Positions 1 through 9,108 of a stretch of DNA of 64,000 nt are shown here, one piece after another; position 1 is the stretch's first letter; every line of letters starts with the position of its first letter. Made by a program: the position numbers and the translations under genes. The stretch is taken from NCBI RefSeq assembly GCF_025195125.1, contig NZ_JAMGSL010000001.1, positions 343,072 to 407,071 on the forward strand, given 5' to 3'. The notes below the pieces were generated by a model. That model had not been told where the DNA came from. It did no database searches and saw only the letters and a program-made list of their open reading frames with translations. Origin of the DNA: Streptomyces sp. Je 1-79 (GTDB taxonomy: Bacteria > Actinomycetota > Actinomycetes > Streptomycetales > Streptomycetaceae).

Positions 1-348
1 ACCTACGTCGGCGCCTGGAGCTACCCCCACCAGCTCGACGGCTGGCAACCCGTACCCCTCACCAAGTTCGGCGCCTGGGCTCTCCTGATCAGCGTCACCT
101 TCGTCCTGGTCGCCCGTACCCGGGGCACCCCGGATCAGCGCTACCGGGCGGCACCCCGACGAGGGGGCCGGTCCGTCCGGCTGCGCCCATGGCCCGGCCC
201 GGAGCGGATCGCCGTGGAGGGAGGTTTGCCGGACAGCACACCGGTGAGCAGCCGAGGGGACGGGGCCGGTGACCCTGAGCGCCGCGTGCCGCCGAGGACA
301 GCGCGCCCTCCCTCTCCACCACCGAAGACCGCCGCCAGAGGAAGGTGA
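1..348 (+). CDS. C-terminal part of an integral membrane protein (5' end outside window)
   Basis: Frame 1 is open from the first base to a TGA at 346-348, giving about 115 residues. The visible part starts with a Trp/Tyr/Pro-rich segment (YPHQLDGWQPV), followed by one clear membrane helix (about residues 25-40) and a long basic, Pro/Arg-rich cytoplasmic-looking tail. The YPxQxxGWxPV segment ahead of a last helix resembles the end of DUF817-type membrane proteins, but that family call is from memory and weak. The stop overlaps a GTG of the following small gene, so the two may be co-translated. Confidence 0.5.
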   Translation, partial: TYVGAWSYPHQLDGWQPVPLTKFGAWALLISVTFVLVARTRGTPDQRYRAAPRRGGRSVRLRPWPGPERIAVEGGLPDSTPVSSRGDGAGDPERRVPPRTARPPSPPPKTAARGR

Positions 349-353
349 GCAGT

Positions 354-581
354 ATGAGCACTCCGGACGATCCCGACAGGACGGGGGAGCCGCTTCCCCG
401 CGACCCACAGGACCAGCAGGCGGCGCAGGGAGAGGACCCCCTGGCGGCACCCGTACCGGACTGGCCCGACACCGGGTTGCCCGGTACCGACGTGGCGGGC
501 ACCGGACGTCGGGACCGTGCCGAGGGCGACGCCCCTCAGGAGGGGCATGAGGACTCCGCCGTGGACGAACCGGTGGACTGA
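354..581 (+). CDS. Small acidic, probably disordered protein
   Basis: A 75-residue product rich in Asp, Glu, Pro and Gly with no hydrophobic segment and no recognised domain. ATG at 354 is chosen because the AGAGGAAGG ribosome site lies at a normal distance from it. The GTG at 345 would overlap the upstream stop and lie directly on the Shine-Dalgarno sequence. The 3' end overlaps the convergent Mrr-like gene by about 46 bases. Coding status rests on frame, ribosome site and position only. Confidence 0.45.
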   Translation: MSTPDDPDRTGEPLPRDPQDQQAAQGEDPLAAPVPDWPDTGLPGTDVAGTGRRDRAEGDAPQEGHEDSAVDEPVD

Positions 582-1306
582 AGCCCCGGAGCCGGCGGAT
601 CCGCGGAGAGCGCGTCCCAAGGGGGCGGCGCGATCTGGTCCGTCCACGCGGCCAGTGCTTCACCGTCCACACAGATGATCCCGCACGTGGCGGCGTACTC
701 GACCGCGGGCGCGGTGAAGGAGCTGGTGGTCACGACGACGGCCACATCCGCCTCGTGGACGGTGAAGCAGGTGCCGCCGAACCTCTGGAGGTCCTGGGAG
801 CCGACGCGGTTGTCCTCCGCGTAGTGCTTGCACTGGAGTACGACGCGTCGGCCGTCCGCGGTCACCGTGACCACGTCGGCGCCCAGGTCACCGGCTCCTC
901 CGACCACTTCCACGGGGGTGCAGCCGTCCCGCGCGCAGAGCGCGGCGACCGTGTGCTCGAAGCCGTCGGCGTCGACCGCCTCGTGGTCCAGGGCCTCGGT
1001 CCCCACGTCGGGCAGGTCCGGGTCGACCGGCGCGGCGGGGCGCATCCTCGCGCGGTTGCGGACCGGCACCGTACGCCTCCTGGCCACCGCCAGCCCGACG
1101 GCGAGCACGCCGAGGGCGGCGAGCGCCGCGAGGACGGCGACCGGCACCCCCGATCCGCGGCTCCCCGCCACTTCGGCCGTCTTGAGGAAGAGGGCCAGGC
1201 CGCCGGCGCATATCCCTATGAGTCCCACCGCCAGCAGCAGATCGCGCCCGATGGCCGCAGGTCCACGCCGGGCCGCCGCACCCCTGTCTTCCCCGGTCGC
1301 CTTCAT
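536..1306 (-). CDS. Membrane-anchored Mrr-like restriction-endonuclease-fold protein
   Basis: A 256-residue protein with two membrane helices near the N-terminus (about 22-42 and 54-76), a basic linker, and a C-terminal domain from about residue 105. That domain carries the Mrr/PD-(D/E)xK pattern: Glu117 in FEHTVAAL, Asp144 in GADVV, and Gln158-Cys-Lys160 in VLQCKHY. Mrr_cat domains on membrane anchors are common in actinobacteria; most have no known cleavage activity. The active-site residues look intact, so a nuclease is possible, but no methylase or specificity partner is nearby. It is convergent with the small gene at 354-581. Confidence 0.8.
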   Translation of the reverse strand: MKATGEDRGAAARRGPAAIGRDLLLAVGLIGICAGGLALFLKTAEVAGSRGSGVPVAVLAALAALGVLAVGLAVARRRTVPVRNRARMRPAAPVDPDLPDVGTEALDHEAVDADGFEHTVAALCARDGCTPVEVVGGAGDLGADVVTVTADGRRVVLQCKHYAEDNRVGSQDLQRFGGTCFTVHEADVAVVVTTSSFTAPAVEYAATCGIICVDGEALAAWTDQIAPPPWDALSADPPAPGLQSTGSSTAESSCPS

Positions 1307-1811
1307 CGGCCTCCCTCACTCGTCGACGGTGCACGCACGCCGCGGCCCCGAACCGGAAGGGTTCGGGGGCGCGGCGGTATCGGTCTGCGGGTCGGAACCG
1401 CGGCTGTCCCCTCCGGGAAGTCGAAGTTCCTGACGGAACGCCACGTATCCCTGAACGCGCTGTCGAAACATGGCGGAGTGCGCCGCGAGCGAGCGCTGCC
1501 GGCCCCTCGGGCGGTGCGCCGCGAGCGCGCGCGCCGACCCCTCGCACGGCCGGGCCGCCTTCCGTGCCGTGCTGCCGGAGTCCCGCCACCGCGGGCCGGC
1601 GGCGCCTACGGAAACATCACGATCCGGCTGAGGCCCCACCACTCCCTGACCGACCGCTTAGCATGGTGCTCGCCGGAGAGGACGCTGCCGCCCTTCGTCT
1701 ATGGCGACCGGCCCGGTGTAGGACTCCCCGCGCTCCGTTCAGCTCCGTCGGCACCGCGCGCCGGCACCTCGCGTGGTGCTCTCGCACCCCCGTCCACCAG
1801 GAGCGTCCGCC
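1307..1811. other. 505-base divergent intergenic region with a direct repeat
   Basis: This gap separates the divergent Mrr-like and PucR genes, so it must hold both promoters. Two copies of a GTGCGCCGCGAGCG-containing stretch, about 33 bases each, start at 1478 and 1514 with a 36-base period. A TTAGCATGG element near 1658 could be a -10 region for the PucR gene. Short open frames inside have no ribosome site or recognisable product, and I do not call them. Confidence 0.4.
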
Positions 1812-3065
1812 ATGCACCGTAGTTTCGCCCCCGGTAGCGCCATCGACCCGTCCTCCGTCGAACTCTTCGACCGCGCATGCCGGCGGCTGCTCGGGTACGG
1901 CACGGTCTTCACGGACTCCGTCCTGGAGACGATCCGCGCGGAGGTGCCGTACTACGCCGACCCGGTACTCGCACCGCCCGACGTGCGCGAGACCGTGGCG
2001 ACCGGCATCCGCCACGGTCTTGAGACCGGGCTGGATCCGAGCAGGATCGTGGACGTCGAGCGGTACACCAGAGAGCTGGGCATGCGGCGCGCGGAACAGG
2101 GCCGCCCCCTCGACGAGGTCCTGCACGCCTTCCGCGTCGCCGGATCCGAGGTCTGGAGCGGGATGATCGGGGTGGTGGAACGCGAGGGCCTGGGCGACAT
2201 GCGCCGGCTGGTCCACGTCGCCGAACTGGTGTGGAAGAGCAACGACCGCGACGCCGTCCTGGTCGCCGACGCCTACCGGCAGGTCGTCGAAGGGGTGGCC
2301 GGGCGGCACACCGAACGCGTCCGCCTGACCCTCGCCGCCCTGCTGGAGACGCGTCACGAAACCGAGTTCGTCCGGAGCGCGGCCGACATCCTCGACCTGC
2401 CGCTCGTCGGCCGGTACGCGGTGGCCGTCGCGGAGGCGACACCGCCGTACGGCCGCGTGCCCCAGGCCGCTCCCGAGCTGCGGGACATCCGCGTCCTACG
2501 GCATTCCTGGGGGCAACGGGCCGTATTCGTCGCCCACCTGGGCGACCGTCCGCTGGACGCCTTCGCCTCCGGCCTCGTCGCGGGCCCGGCGCTCCGCATC
2601 GGGATCAGCCCGGTGGTCCCCGGCCTGGAGAGCCTGGCCCGGGCGCGCGACATGGCCGGACTCGCTCTTCGTACCTGCCGGGGCGACGGGGAGGTCGCCC
2701 GGCTCGACGCACGCCTGCCCGACGGACTCCTGGTCTCGCGGCCCGACCTGTCCAACGAGCTCGTCCGCCAGGTGCTGCGGCCCCTCTACGACCTGGAACC
2801 CGCCGACCGCGACCTGCTGTTCGACACCATCGGCGTCTGGATCGAATGCGGTGGTTCCTCCGTCCAGGCGTCTCGGCAGATGTTCTGCCATCGCAACACC
2901 GTGCTGAACCGCCTGCGCCGTGTCGAGCAGCTCACCGGCCTCACGCTGTCCCGTCCGCGCGACCTGGTGCACCTCACCCTCGCTCTGGACGCCCACCGGC
3001 TCCTCGGACCGGCCGCGGCGGCGGGACCCGCCGACGACGGACGGCGACGGCGCCCGACCGTCTGA
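1812..3065 (+). CDS. PucR-family transcriptional regulator
   Basis: A 417-residue regulator. The C-terminal 60 residues hold the PucR-type helix-turn-helix, with SVQASRQMFCHRNTVLNRL followed by RVEQLTGL and a conserved RDLVHLTLALDAHRLL end. The N-terminal part resembles the helical region seen in actinobacterial PucR/CdaR-like proteins, and the middle is GGDEF-like in position but degenerate. ATG 1812 is preferred over an in-frame upstream start because an AGGAG at 1799-1803 lies eight bases before it. The symporter pair immediately downstream is the likely regulatory target, which is inference from position. Confidence 0.85.
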   Translation: MHRSFAPGSAIDPSSVELFDRACRRLLGYGTVFTDSVLETIRAEVPYYADPVLAPPDVRETVATGIRHGLETGLDPSRIVDVERYTRELGMRRAEQGRPLDEVLHAFRVAGSEVWSGMIGVVEREGLGDMRRLVHVAELVWKSNDRDAVLVADAYRQVVEGVAGRHTERVRLTLAALLETRHETEFVRSAADILDLPLVGRYAVAVAEATPPYGRVPQAAPELRDIRVLRHSWGQRAVFVAHLGDRPLDAFASGLVAGPALRIGISPVVPGLESLARARDMAGLALRTCRGDGEVARLDARLPDGLLVSRPDLSNELVRQVLRPLYDLEPADRDLLFDTIGVWIECGGSSVQASRQMFCHRNTVLNRLRRVEQLTGLTLSRPRDLVHLTLALDAHRLLGPAAAAGPADDGRRRRPTV

Positions 3066-3234
3066 CCCGCCTGCGCCCGCACACCCCTGGGCCCCGGCAC
3101 AGTCGCACCTGTCGGGCGTTGGGAGCGGGCACCGGCGCGGGCCGAGCGCATGGACGCGCCGTGGGGCCGGGTGCTCTGGTGAGCCCCGTTCGGAGGCGAC
3201 CCACCCGCACCCAGGCCCGCCAGGAGAGACCGTC

Positions 3235-3513
3235 ATGACGTACCCGCACGCCCCTCGCACCCCTCACCCCTCCCGGCCTCCCCGTCCGGGCCTGTCCTTC
3301 GCCGTGGTCAACGCAGTGGTCTTCGCCGTACACGTGCTGCTCCTCTGCTCGGCACCCGACGTCATGGCCGTCCCTCGGTGGGGCGAAACCGGCCTCGGTG
3401 TGCCGGCGCTTCTCCTCCAGGGCGTGCTGCTGGTCTGGACGGCGGCGCGCTACGACCGCCGCGCCGACGAGTCCCGTACGGACGGGCGCCACACCGCGCA
3501 CGGGGAGCGCTGA
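3235..3513 (+). CDS. Small two-helix membrane protein partnered with a symporter (DUF485-like)
   Basis: A 92-residue protein with two hydrophobic helices (about 22-40 and 53-70) and a charged C-terminal tail (WTAARYDRRADE). It starts at ATG 3235 after a CAGGAGAGA ribosome site, and its TGA overlaps the ATG of the symporter gene. The size, topology and coupling match the DUF485 or related small proteins that accompany ActP-type acetate symporters. Sequence similarity to DUF485 itself is only moderate by eye. Confidence 0.7.
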   Translation: MTYPHAPRTPHPSRPPRPGLSFAVVNAVVFAVHVLLLCSAPDVMAVPRWGETGLGVPALLLQGVLLVWTAARYDRRADESRTDGRHTAHGER

Positions 3514-5126
3514 TGAGACCGGAGATCCCGTTCGCCGCGCCCGGCACCATGGACACGGAGACCCAGGCACTGATCCTCGGCTGCTTCGTGGCGTTCATCG
3601 TCCCTGTCCTGTTCCTCTGCGTCCTCAGCGGCCCCCCGAGGGACCGCATCGACGACTTCTACACGGCGGGCCGCACACTGCGGCCCCTCCGAGGCGCCCT
3701 CGTCCTCTCCGGTGTCTACCTCTCCTCGGCCACGGTGCTCGGCACCACGGGGAGCGTCGCCGTGTACGGGTACGACGGCCTGTTCATCGCCCTCTGCACC
3801 GTGCTCTCGCTCGGCGTCCTGCTGCTGCTCGCCGTCCCCCTGCGCGAGCGCGCCGGCTACACCCTGGGCGACACGTTCGGCCTGCGGACCCCGGGGCGCG
3901 CGGCGAGGATCGCGGTCGCCGTCGTCACCCTCTGCGTCTGCGTCCCCTACCTGGTCGTGCAGCTCTCCGGCGCGGGGGTGACCACCGCGGCGCTGCTGGG
4001 GCTCTCCGGTCCGGGCATCGAGAAGACGGCCGTCGTCATGATCGGTGCTCTCGTCGTCTGCACCACGGCGTTCGGCGGCATGCGCGGTACGGTCGTGATC
4101 CAGGTGATCAAGACGGTGGTGCTGCTCTGCCTGGCCCTGGGCGTGACCGTCGTGCTGCTGCACCGCTTCCACTGGAGCACCGACTCCCTGATCTCCGCGG
4201 CCGGACAGGGAAGCGGTCGTCCCGCCGAATACCTGCGCCCCGGCCTCCGCTTCGGCGGCAGCGCCGAGCCCGCGGGCACACTGGACTTCATCGGCCTCGT
4301 GGTCACCATCGTCCTCGGCGTGGCCTGCCTGCCCCACGTCGCTCTCCAACTCGGCACGGCTCCCGACGCCGCCACCGCCCGCCGTACCGTGCGTCACACC
4401 CTCACGATCGTCGGCGCGTTCTGCTTCACCACGGCTCTCATGGGCTTCGCCGCCTCCGCGTTGATCGGCGCACCGGCCATCCTGGCCGCCGATCCGGGGG
4501 GAAACAGTGCGCTGGTGATGCTCGCCGACGAACTGGCGGGGGGTCCGGACGCCGGCACCGGCGGTGCGCTGCTCGTCGTCCTGGTCGCCTCCGGCGTCTT
4601 CCTCACCACGCTGGCCGTCGTCGCGAGCGTCACGCTGGCGGCAGCGGGGACGATCGCCCACGACCTGTACACCCACGTACTGCGCCGTGGACGCACCACC
4701 GAGGGCCGGGAAGTGGCCGCCGCCCGACTGGCGTCCGCGGGCGTCGGCGTACTGAGCATCGTCCTGGCGGTCTGGGTCCAGGGGTGGAACGTCCAGTTCC
4801 TGACGGCTCTCTCCCTGGCCGTGGCCGCCTCCTCGCTGCTTCCGGCGCTGGTGTACTCCCTCTTCTGGAAGGGCTACACCCGCAGGGGCCTGCTCTGGAC
4901 CTTGTACGGAGGCCTGGGCTGCGCCGTCGGACTCCAGGCGTCCGGTCCGGTCTTCTCCGGCAATCCTCTGGCGCTCTTCCCCGACTGGCACGTCGACTGG
5001 TTCCCGCTCCAGACGGTCGTCCTGGTGTCGATACCGGTCGCCTTCCTCCTGGGCCGGCTGGGCAGCAGCGGCGCAGGGCGACGGCGCCGGGAGACGCACG
5101 CGGGCGAAGCCCTGACCCGCCCGTAG
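3513..5126 (+). CDS. Sodium:solute symporter (SSS family, acetate/ActP-like)
   Basis: A 537-residue polytopic membrane protein with roughly 13 hydrophobic segments. Features of the SSS family are the early FYTAGRTLRPLRGALVLSG segment, TLGDTFGLR, the VQLSGAG helix, and near the end SSLLPALVYSLFWKGYTRRG, which is typical of ActP-like monocarboxylate symporters. The start at 3513 overlaps the stop of the small partner gene (ATGA arrangement), so the two are translationally coupled. Substrate is inferred as acetate or another short carboxylate. The PucR regulator upstream probably controls the pair. Confidence 0.88.
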   Translation: MRPEIPFAAPGTMDTETQALILGCFVAFIVPVLFLCVLSGPPRDRIDDFYTAGRTLRPLRGALVLSGVYLSSATVLGTTGSVAVYGYDGLFIALCTVLSLGVLLLLAVPLRERAGYTLGDTFGLRTPGRAARIAVAVVTLCVCVPYLVVQLSGAGVTTAALLGLSGPGIEKTAVVMIGALVVCTTAFGGMRGTVVIQVIKTVVLLCLALGVTVVLLHRFHWSTDSLISAAGQGSGRPAEYLRPGLRFGGSAEPAGTLDFIGLVVTIVLGVACLPHVALQLGTAPDAATARRTVRHTLTIVGAFCFTTALMGFAASALIGAPAILAADPGGNSALVMLADELAGGPDAGTGGALLVVLVASGVFLTTLAVVASVTLAAAGTIAHDLYTHVLRRGRTTEGREVAAARLASAGVGVLSIVLAVWVQGWNVQFLTALSLAVAASSLLPALVYSLFWKGYTRRGLLWTLYGGLGCAVGLQASGPVFSGNPLALFPDWHVDWFPLQTVVLVSIPVAFLLGRLGSSGAGRRRRETHAGEALTRP

Positions 5127-5229
5127 GGAGTCCGTCGAGGGCGGACCCGGGTTGGCTCGCAGAGATCAGCTCTGCCTAGCATGTCCACGCCACTGACCAG
5201 GCGTCACACCGCCTCGACGAAAGCGAACC

Positions 5230-6420
5230 ATGCATCTCAAGCGGACCATCGCCGCGACCGCCGCCGCCCTCGCCTCTCTCTCCCTGATCACCGCCTGCGA
5301 GGACGCCGACGCCGACCCCACGACAGCCGTCACCGGCCCCACCGCGGACGGCGGCGCCGACGCCGACACGCTCGAGAAGGCGCAGGTCTACGTCCAGCGG
5401 TCCGCCTCGTGCGAGCGGATGAGCACGGACCCCACGGACAGCCGGCTGCCGCTCACCGAGTTCACCGCCGTCGGCACGTGGTCGGTGACCGAGCGCGGGG
5501 TGTGCAGCGACCGCGTCGAGCACGGCGAGATCATCTTCTACATGTTCTCCGACATGAAGGCGTTCCAGGAGGGCTACAAGCAGCGCGTGCTGGCGAAGAT
5601 CGCCTCCGGCGACTCCGACTACGGCCTGTTCAGCCGTGTGCTCGTGGGGAAGAACTTCGCCGTCACGCCTACGGAGACCAAGACCGCGCTCAAGCTGTCC
5701 CGCTCGGACCTGCGCGTCCTGACCTGCAATCCGACGGCCCGTGTGCCCGAGGGCTACAAGCGGGAGAAGGGCCTGGTCGAGGGGTGCGTCCTGAGCGACT
5801 TCGTGGCGAGCGACGACGGTGAGGGCAGCCCCAACTTCGAGACCCCGCAGGACCCGGCCGCCGGAGGCCGGCCCGAGAAGCCGGGACAGCCCACTGCGGG
5901 AAGTCTCGGTCTGCCGCGCGCGGGGAGCCTGGCCGAGCTGAAGGGGCTGGTGCACCCGCACACCGTCGACTGCACCGGCTACTCCACCGACCCCGCCACC
6001 CTCGCCGTCGAGTCGATCGACTACCAGCCGGTGATCACGGGCGACCACGGCACCTGGGGCGTCGAGGAGCGGGCGATCTGCGGCGAGCCCGGTGGAGCGC
6101 AGCGTGCGCACGACCTCAACTGGCTCGACACGGTGAGCGACATGGAACTTCTGCAGGCGCGGGCGAAGGCCGCCCAGCAGGAGGACCTGAAGGACGACAA
6201 CCGCCTGAAGGCCACCGCGAGCAGGCTGCTCGTCGGCGAGAACATCGCGGTGGAGACCAACGACCCGAGTGTCCGCAACGGCCTGTACCAGCTTCAGTTC
6301 CTCTACCTGAACTGCGAGCCCGGCTTCTCCGCCCCGGCCGGCTACCGCCTGGAGAAGGCGAGCGTCGAGGGGTGCGTACTGACCAACTACGAGCCTGGCG
6401 TCGAGGTGGGCGGCCACTGA
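5230..6420 (+). CDS. Secreted lipoprotein with two tandem repeats of an unknown domain
   Basis: A 396-residue protein with a lipoprotein signal peptide: basic MHLKR, hydrophobic core, and lipobox LITAC with Cys23. After a short Asp/Thr-rich linker come two related domains of about 150 residues, roughly 45-200 and 235-390. Each has a cysteine near its start, a GTW(S/G)V-E-R--C core, an A-K--L-VG-N-AV segment and an end resembling GYxxEKxxVEGCVL. The paired cysteines suggest disulfides outside the cell. I do not recognise a function; extracytoplasmic, membrane-anchored binding is a guess. Confidence 0.75.
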   Translation: MHLKRTIAATAAALASLSLITACEDADADPTTAVTGPTADGGADADTLEKAQVYVQRSASCERMSTDPTDSRLPLTEFTAVGTWSVTERGVCSDRVEHGEIIFYMFSDMKAFQEGYKQRVLAKIASGDSDYGLFSRVLVGKNFAVTPTETKTALKLSRSDLRVLTCNPTARVPEGYKREKGLVEGCVLSDFVASDDGEGSPNFETPQDPAAGGRPEKPGQPTAGSLGLPRAGSLAELKGLVHPHTVDCTGYSTDPATLAVESIDYQPVITGDHGTWGVEERAICGEPGGAQRAHDLNWLDTVSDMELLQARAKAAQQEDLKDDNRLKATASRLLVGENIAVETNDPSVRNGLYQLQFLYLNCEPGFSAPAGYRLEKASVEGCVLTNYEPGVEVGGH

Positions 6421-6615
6421 GAGCGGTGCGCCGGGCCCTGCCCGGATGCCGGGAGCGGACCGGAGGCTCTCGTAGGTCTTGCTGAGGAACTCTGGCGAGC
6501 CGCGTAGCACTTCAGGATGACTCGGTGCCCGTACGGAGATGGACTTTGCCGCCTGTGGGGAACCTCGGCCCTTCGTCGACGTCTTGATCGTCAAGTTCGA
6601 CTGGAGGAGGTTCCC

Positions 6616-7767
6616 ATGGCGGGTCAGGTGTGTGAGGCGGGACGGACGAAGGCGTCCGCCCCGGAGTACCAGGGGGTTCTCGGCTCGCTGTCGGTGAACG
6701 CTCCGTTGGCCGACGTGCTCGCCCGGGGCGTCGAGGAGCTGCGGGCGGCCGAGCGGGCCGGCGACCGCCAGGAGGCGGCGCGCTGCGGTCTCGCCGTCGC
6801 GGAGGCCTGCCGGAGGCTGGGGCGGATCGAGGAGGCCGACCGGGCGTGGAAGGCGAGTTACCGCGCGGCGCGCTCGGCCGGTCACGAGGGAGCGATGGCG
6901 TGGGCGCTGTGGAGTGGCGGCACGCTGGCCCGGCAGCGGGGGTCGTTCCGTCTGGCGTACCGCTTGCTGCGGCTGGCGGCCGAGCTGGGGGAGCGGGGCG
7001 GCGACGTGGTCGCGCGGGGCTACTCCCTGGCCGGACTTGCCGAGACGGGGCGTATCCAGGGCGACTACGCGGCTGTGGGCAGGCTGCACGAGCAGCTGTT
7101 GGCCGAGGCCCGCAGGCGGGGTGAGGCCCGGCACACGGTGTGGGCGCTGGAGGGCATCGCGCAGATGCACCGCAACACCGGCGCCTACGACGAGGCGTTG
7201 GCGCTCTTCGAGGAGGCGGCGGAGACGGCGTTGCGTGCCGAGGACCGGCGCGGGTGGGCATGGGCGCTGCGAGGCGTCGCCGACGTGGTGTCCGCGCGGG
7301 ACGGGGACGTGGAGCGCGCCCTGTCGCTGCTGTCGCAGGCGGAGGAGGCCTGCGTCGAGATGCGGCTGTCCAGCGCGCTCGCCTACAACCACAAGATGCG
7401 TGGCAACGTGCTGTACCGGGCGGGCCGGTACGAGGAGGCCCGTGACCTGTATGTGCGGGCTCTTGAGGAGTTCCGCGAGATGGAGGAGCCACGGGGCACG
7501 GCGCTGTCGCGGCTGGGGCTGGTCAAGGCACGTGCCCGGCTGGGGCTGGACGTCGCGCGGAGCGCCGCCGAACTCACGGAGCTGCGCTCGACGCTGGAGC
7601 GCATAGGGCTGCGGCACGCACGCGACATGGTGGAGAAGGCGGCGGCCGAGCTGGGCGTGGGTCCGCTGCCGGGCGAGGCCCCGGACGGGCCGGGGGCGGG
7701 GGAGCCGGTGCTGGCCGAGGCCGGGGTGGAGGCGCTGCGGGCCGCCGATGTGGAGGGACTGCGGTGA
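6616..7767 (+). CDS. Tetratricopeptide-repeat protein
   Basis: A 383-residue soluble protein made almost wholly of helical TPR-like repeats. About six units can be picked out, for example GRIEEADRAWKASYRAA, GAYDEALALFEEAAETAL and GRYEEARDLYVRALEEF. ATG 6616 follows a strong GGAGGAGG. The stop overlaps the GTG of a polyprenyl synthetase gene, so the two are translationally coupled and may act together. TPR proteins are scaffolds, so a role in assembling or localising the prenyl-chain enzyme is a reasonable but untested inference. Confidence 0.8.
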   Translation: MAGQVCEAGRTKASAPEYQGVLGSLSVNAPLADVLARGVEELRAAERAGDRQEAARCGLAVAEACRRLGRIEEADRAWKASYRAARSAGHEGAMAWALWSGGTLARQRGSFRLAYRLLRLAAELGERGGDVVARGYSLAGLAETGRIQGDYAAVGRLHEQLLAEARRRGEARHTVWALEGIAQMHRNTGAYDEALALFEEAAETALRAEDRRGWAWALRGVADVVSARDGDVERALSLLSQAEEACVEMRLSSALAYNHKMRGNVLYRAGRYEEARDLYVRALEEFREMEEPRGTALSRLGLVKARARLGLDVARSAAELTELRSTLERIGLRHARDMVEKAAAELGVGPLPGEAPDGPGAGEPVLAEAGVEALRAADVEGLR

Positions 7768-8960
7768 GCTCCTCCCCGACGTCCACGTCCACGCGCACGT
7801 CGACGGCCACCTCATCAGAGCCGGTGCCGGTGCCAGAGCCGGTGCCGGTCCCGGTGACGGCGAATGCGTCCTCGCCCATCGGCCCACGGGACGCGGCGAC
7901 CTGTGCCGTGGCGACCGTGCCCGAGGGCCTCGACAGGGTGCCTGGCGTCCTGGCGCGCAGTCGTGAGCTGGTGAGGCCCGCGTTGGTGGAGGCGGTGGGG
8001 CAGCTGCATCCCTGGATCGGTGAGATGACGGCGTACGCCCTGGGCTGGAGCGATGCGGCCGGGACACCGGATCCGGCCGGCTCCGAGGGCAAGGGGGTGC
8101 GGCAGGCGCTCGCGGTGCTGGGGGCCGAGGCCGTGGGAGCGGACGGCGGTGCCGCGGTCGCCGGAGCGGTGGCCACGGAGCTGGTGCACACCTTCTCCCT
8201 GCTCCACGACGACATCATGGACGGGGACGTCCTGCGACGGCAGCGCCCGGCGGTGTGGAGGGCCTACGGGACCGGTCCGGCCGTCCTGGCCGGTGACGCC
8301 CTCCTCGCTCTGGCCGTGCAGACGCTGGCGGAGGCGTCGAGTCCCTGGGCGGCGACCGCGGTCCGGCACCTGTGCGGGACGCTCAACGCGCTGGTGCGCG
8401 GGCAGGCGGACGACCTGCGGTTCGAGCAGCGCCCGTGGAGCGGGTCCGGTGCGGTGGCGTTGGAGCAGTACCGCTTGATGGCGGAAGAGAAGACGGGGGC
8501 CTTGCTGGGGTGTGCGATCGGCCTGGGTGCGGTGCTCGGAGGCGCTCCCGCGGGGACCGCGGCGGTGCTGGACCGGGCCGGGCGTCATCTGGGCGTCGCC
8601 TTCCAGGCGGTGGACGACCTGCTCGGCATCTGGGGCGACCCGGCGGTGACCGGCAAGCCCGTCCACAGCGACCTGCGGCAGTGCAAGAAGACCTACCCCG
8701 TCCTCGCCGCCCTGGCCGCGGACGGAACGGCCGCCCGTGAGCTGGCGGGGCTCCTGGCGCCCTCCGGGCGACTGCACGGCACGGCGGCGGCACGGGCCGC
8801 TGTGCTCGTGGAGGAGGCGGGCGGGCGGGCCGCGACCCGCGCCGAGGCGCGCCGGCATCTGGACATCGCCCGCAGCAGTCTGCGGGAGGCGTCCCTCGCG
8901 CCCGGAGCCGCTGGGGACCTGGACGCGCTGTTCACCTATGTGCTGGACCGCAGTTGGTGA
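7764..8960 (+). CDS. Polyprenyl diphosphate synthase (trans-isoprenyl, GGPP-synthase type)
   Basis: A 398-residue enzyme that condenses isopentenyl diphosphate with an allylic diphosphate. The first Asp-rich motif is DDIMD at about 149-153 inside ELVHTFSLLHDDIMDGD. The second is DDLLGIWGDP within FQAVDDLLGIWGDP, followed by GKPVHSDLRQCKKTYPVL. The N-terminal 40 residues are a Ser/Thr/Pro-Val low-complexity linker unusual for the family, so the catalytic domain starts near residue 55. The gene begins at GTG 7764, overlapping the TPR stop. Chain length cannot be read reliably from sequence. No terpene cyclase is adjacent. Confidence 0.88.
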   Translation: MSSSPTSTSTRTSTATSSEPVPVPEPVPVPVTANASSPIGPRDAATCAVATVPEGLDRVPGVLARSRELVRPALVEAVGQLHPWIGEMTAYALGWSDAAGTPDPAGSEGKGVRQALAVLGAEAVGADGGAAVAGAVATELVHTFSLLHDDIMDGDVLRRQRPAVWRAYGTGPAVLAGDALLALAVQTLAEASSPWAATAVRHLCGTLNALVRGQADDLRFEQRPWSGSGAVALEQYRLMAEEKTGALLGCAIGLGAVLGGAPAGTAAVLDRAGRHLGVAFQAVDDLLGIWGDPAVTGKPVHSDLRQCKKTYPVLAALAADGTAARELAGLLAPSGRLHGTAAARAAVLVEEAGGRAATRAEARRHLDIARSSLREASLAPGAAGDLDALFTYVLDRSW

Positions 8961-9108
8961 CACGTCGACACCCTGTGCGCTCGCGGGGTGTGTTGCCCTC
9001 CGGGGTCTCGTCCGGAAGGGCGGTGCGGTGCGACGGAGGCGCTGTCGGGCGTCCCGCGGGCCGTCTATCCTCCTCGTGACCGACCACGGCGACACGAAGG
9101 ACGCGGGC

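Noticed and set aside
1316..1642. Minus-strand 108-residue open frame between the Mrr-like and PucR genes
   Set aside because: No ribosome site, Arg/Pro/Ser-rich composition and overlap with the repeated sequence; reads as GC-driven open frame.
3450..5099. Long minus-strand frame opposite the symporter gene
   Set aside because: Composition is Gly/Gln/Arg/Asp-rich as expected for the antisense of a hydrophobic membrane gene; the symporter frame has clear family motifs.
5176..8067. 963-residue minus-strand frame opposite the lipoprotein and TPR genes
   Set aside because: It covers three well-supported plus-strand genes and shows no domain; typical high-GC shadow.
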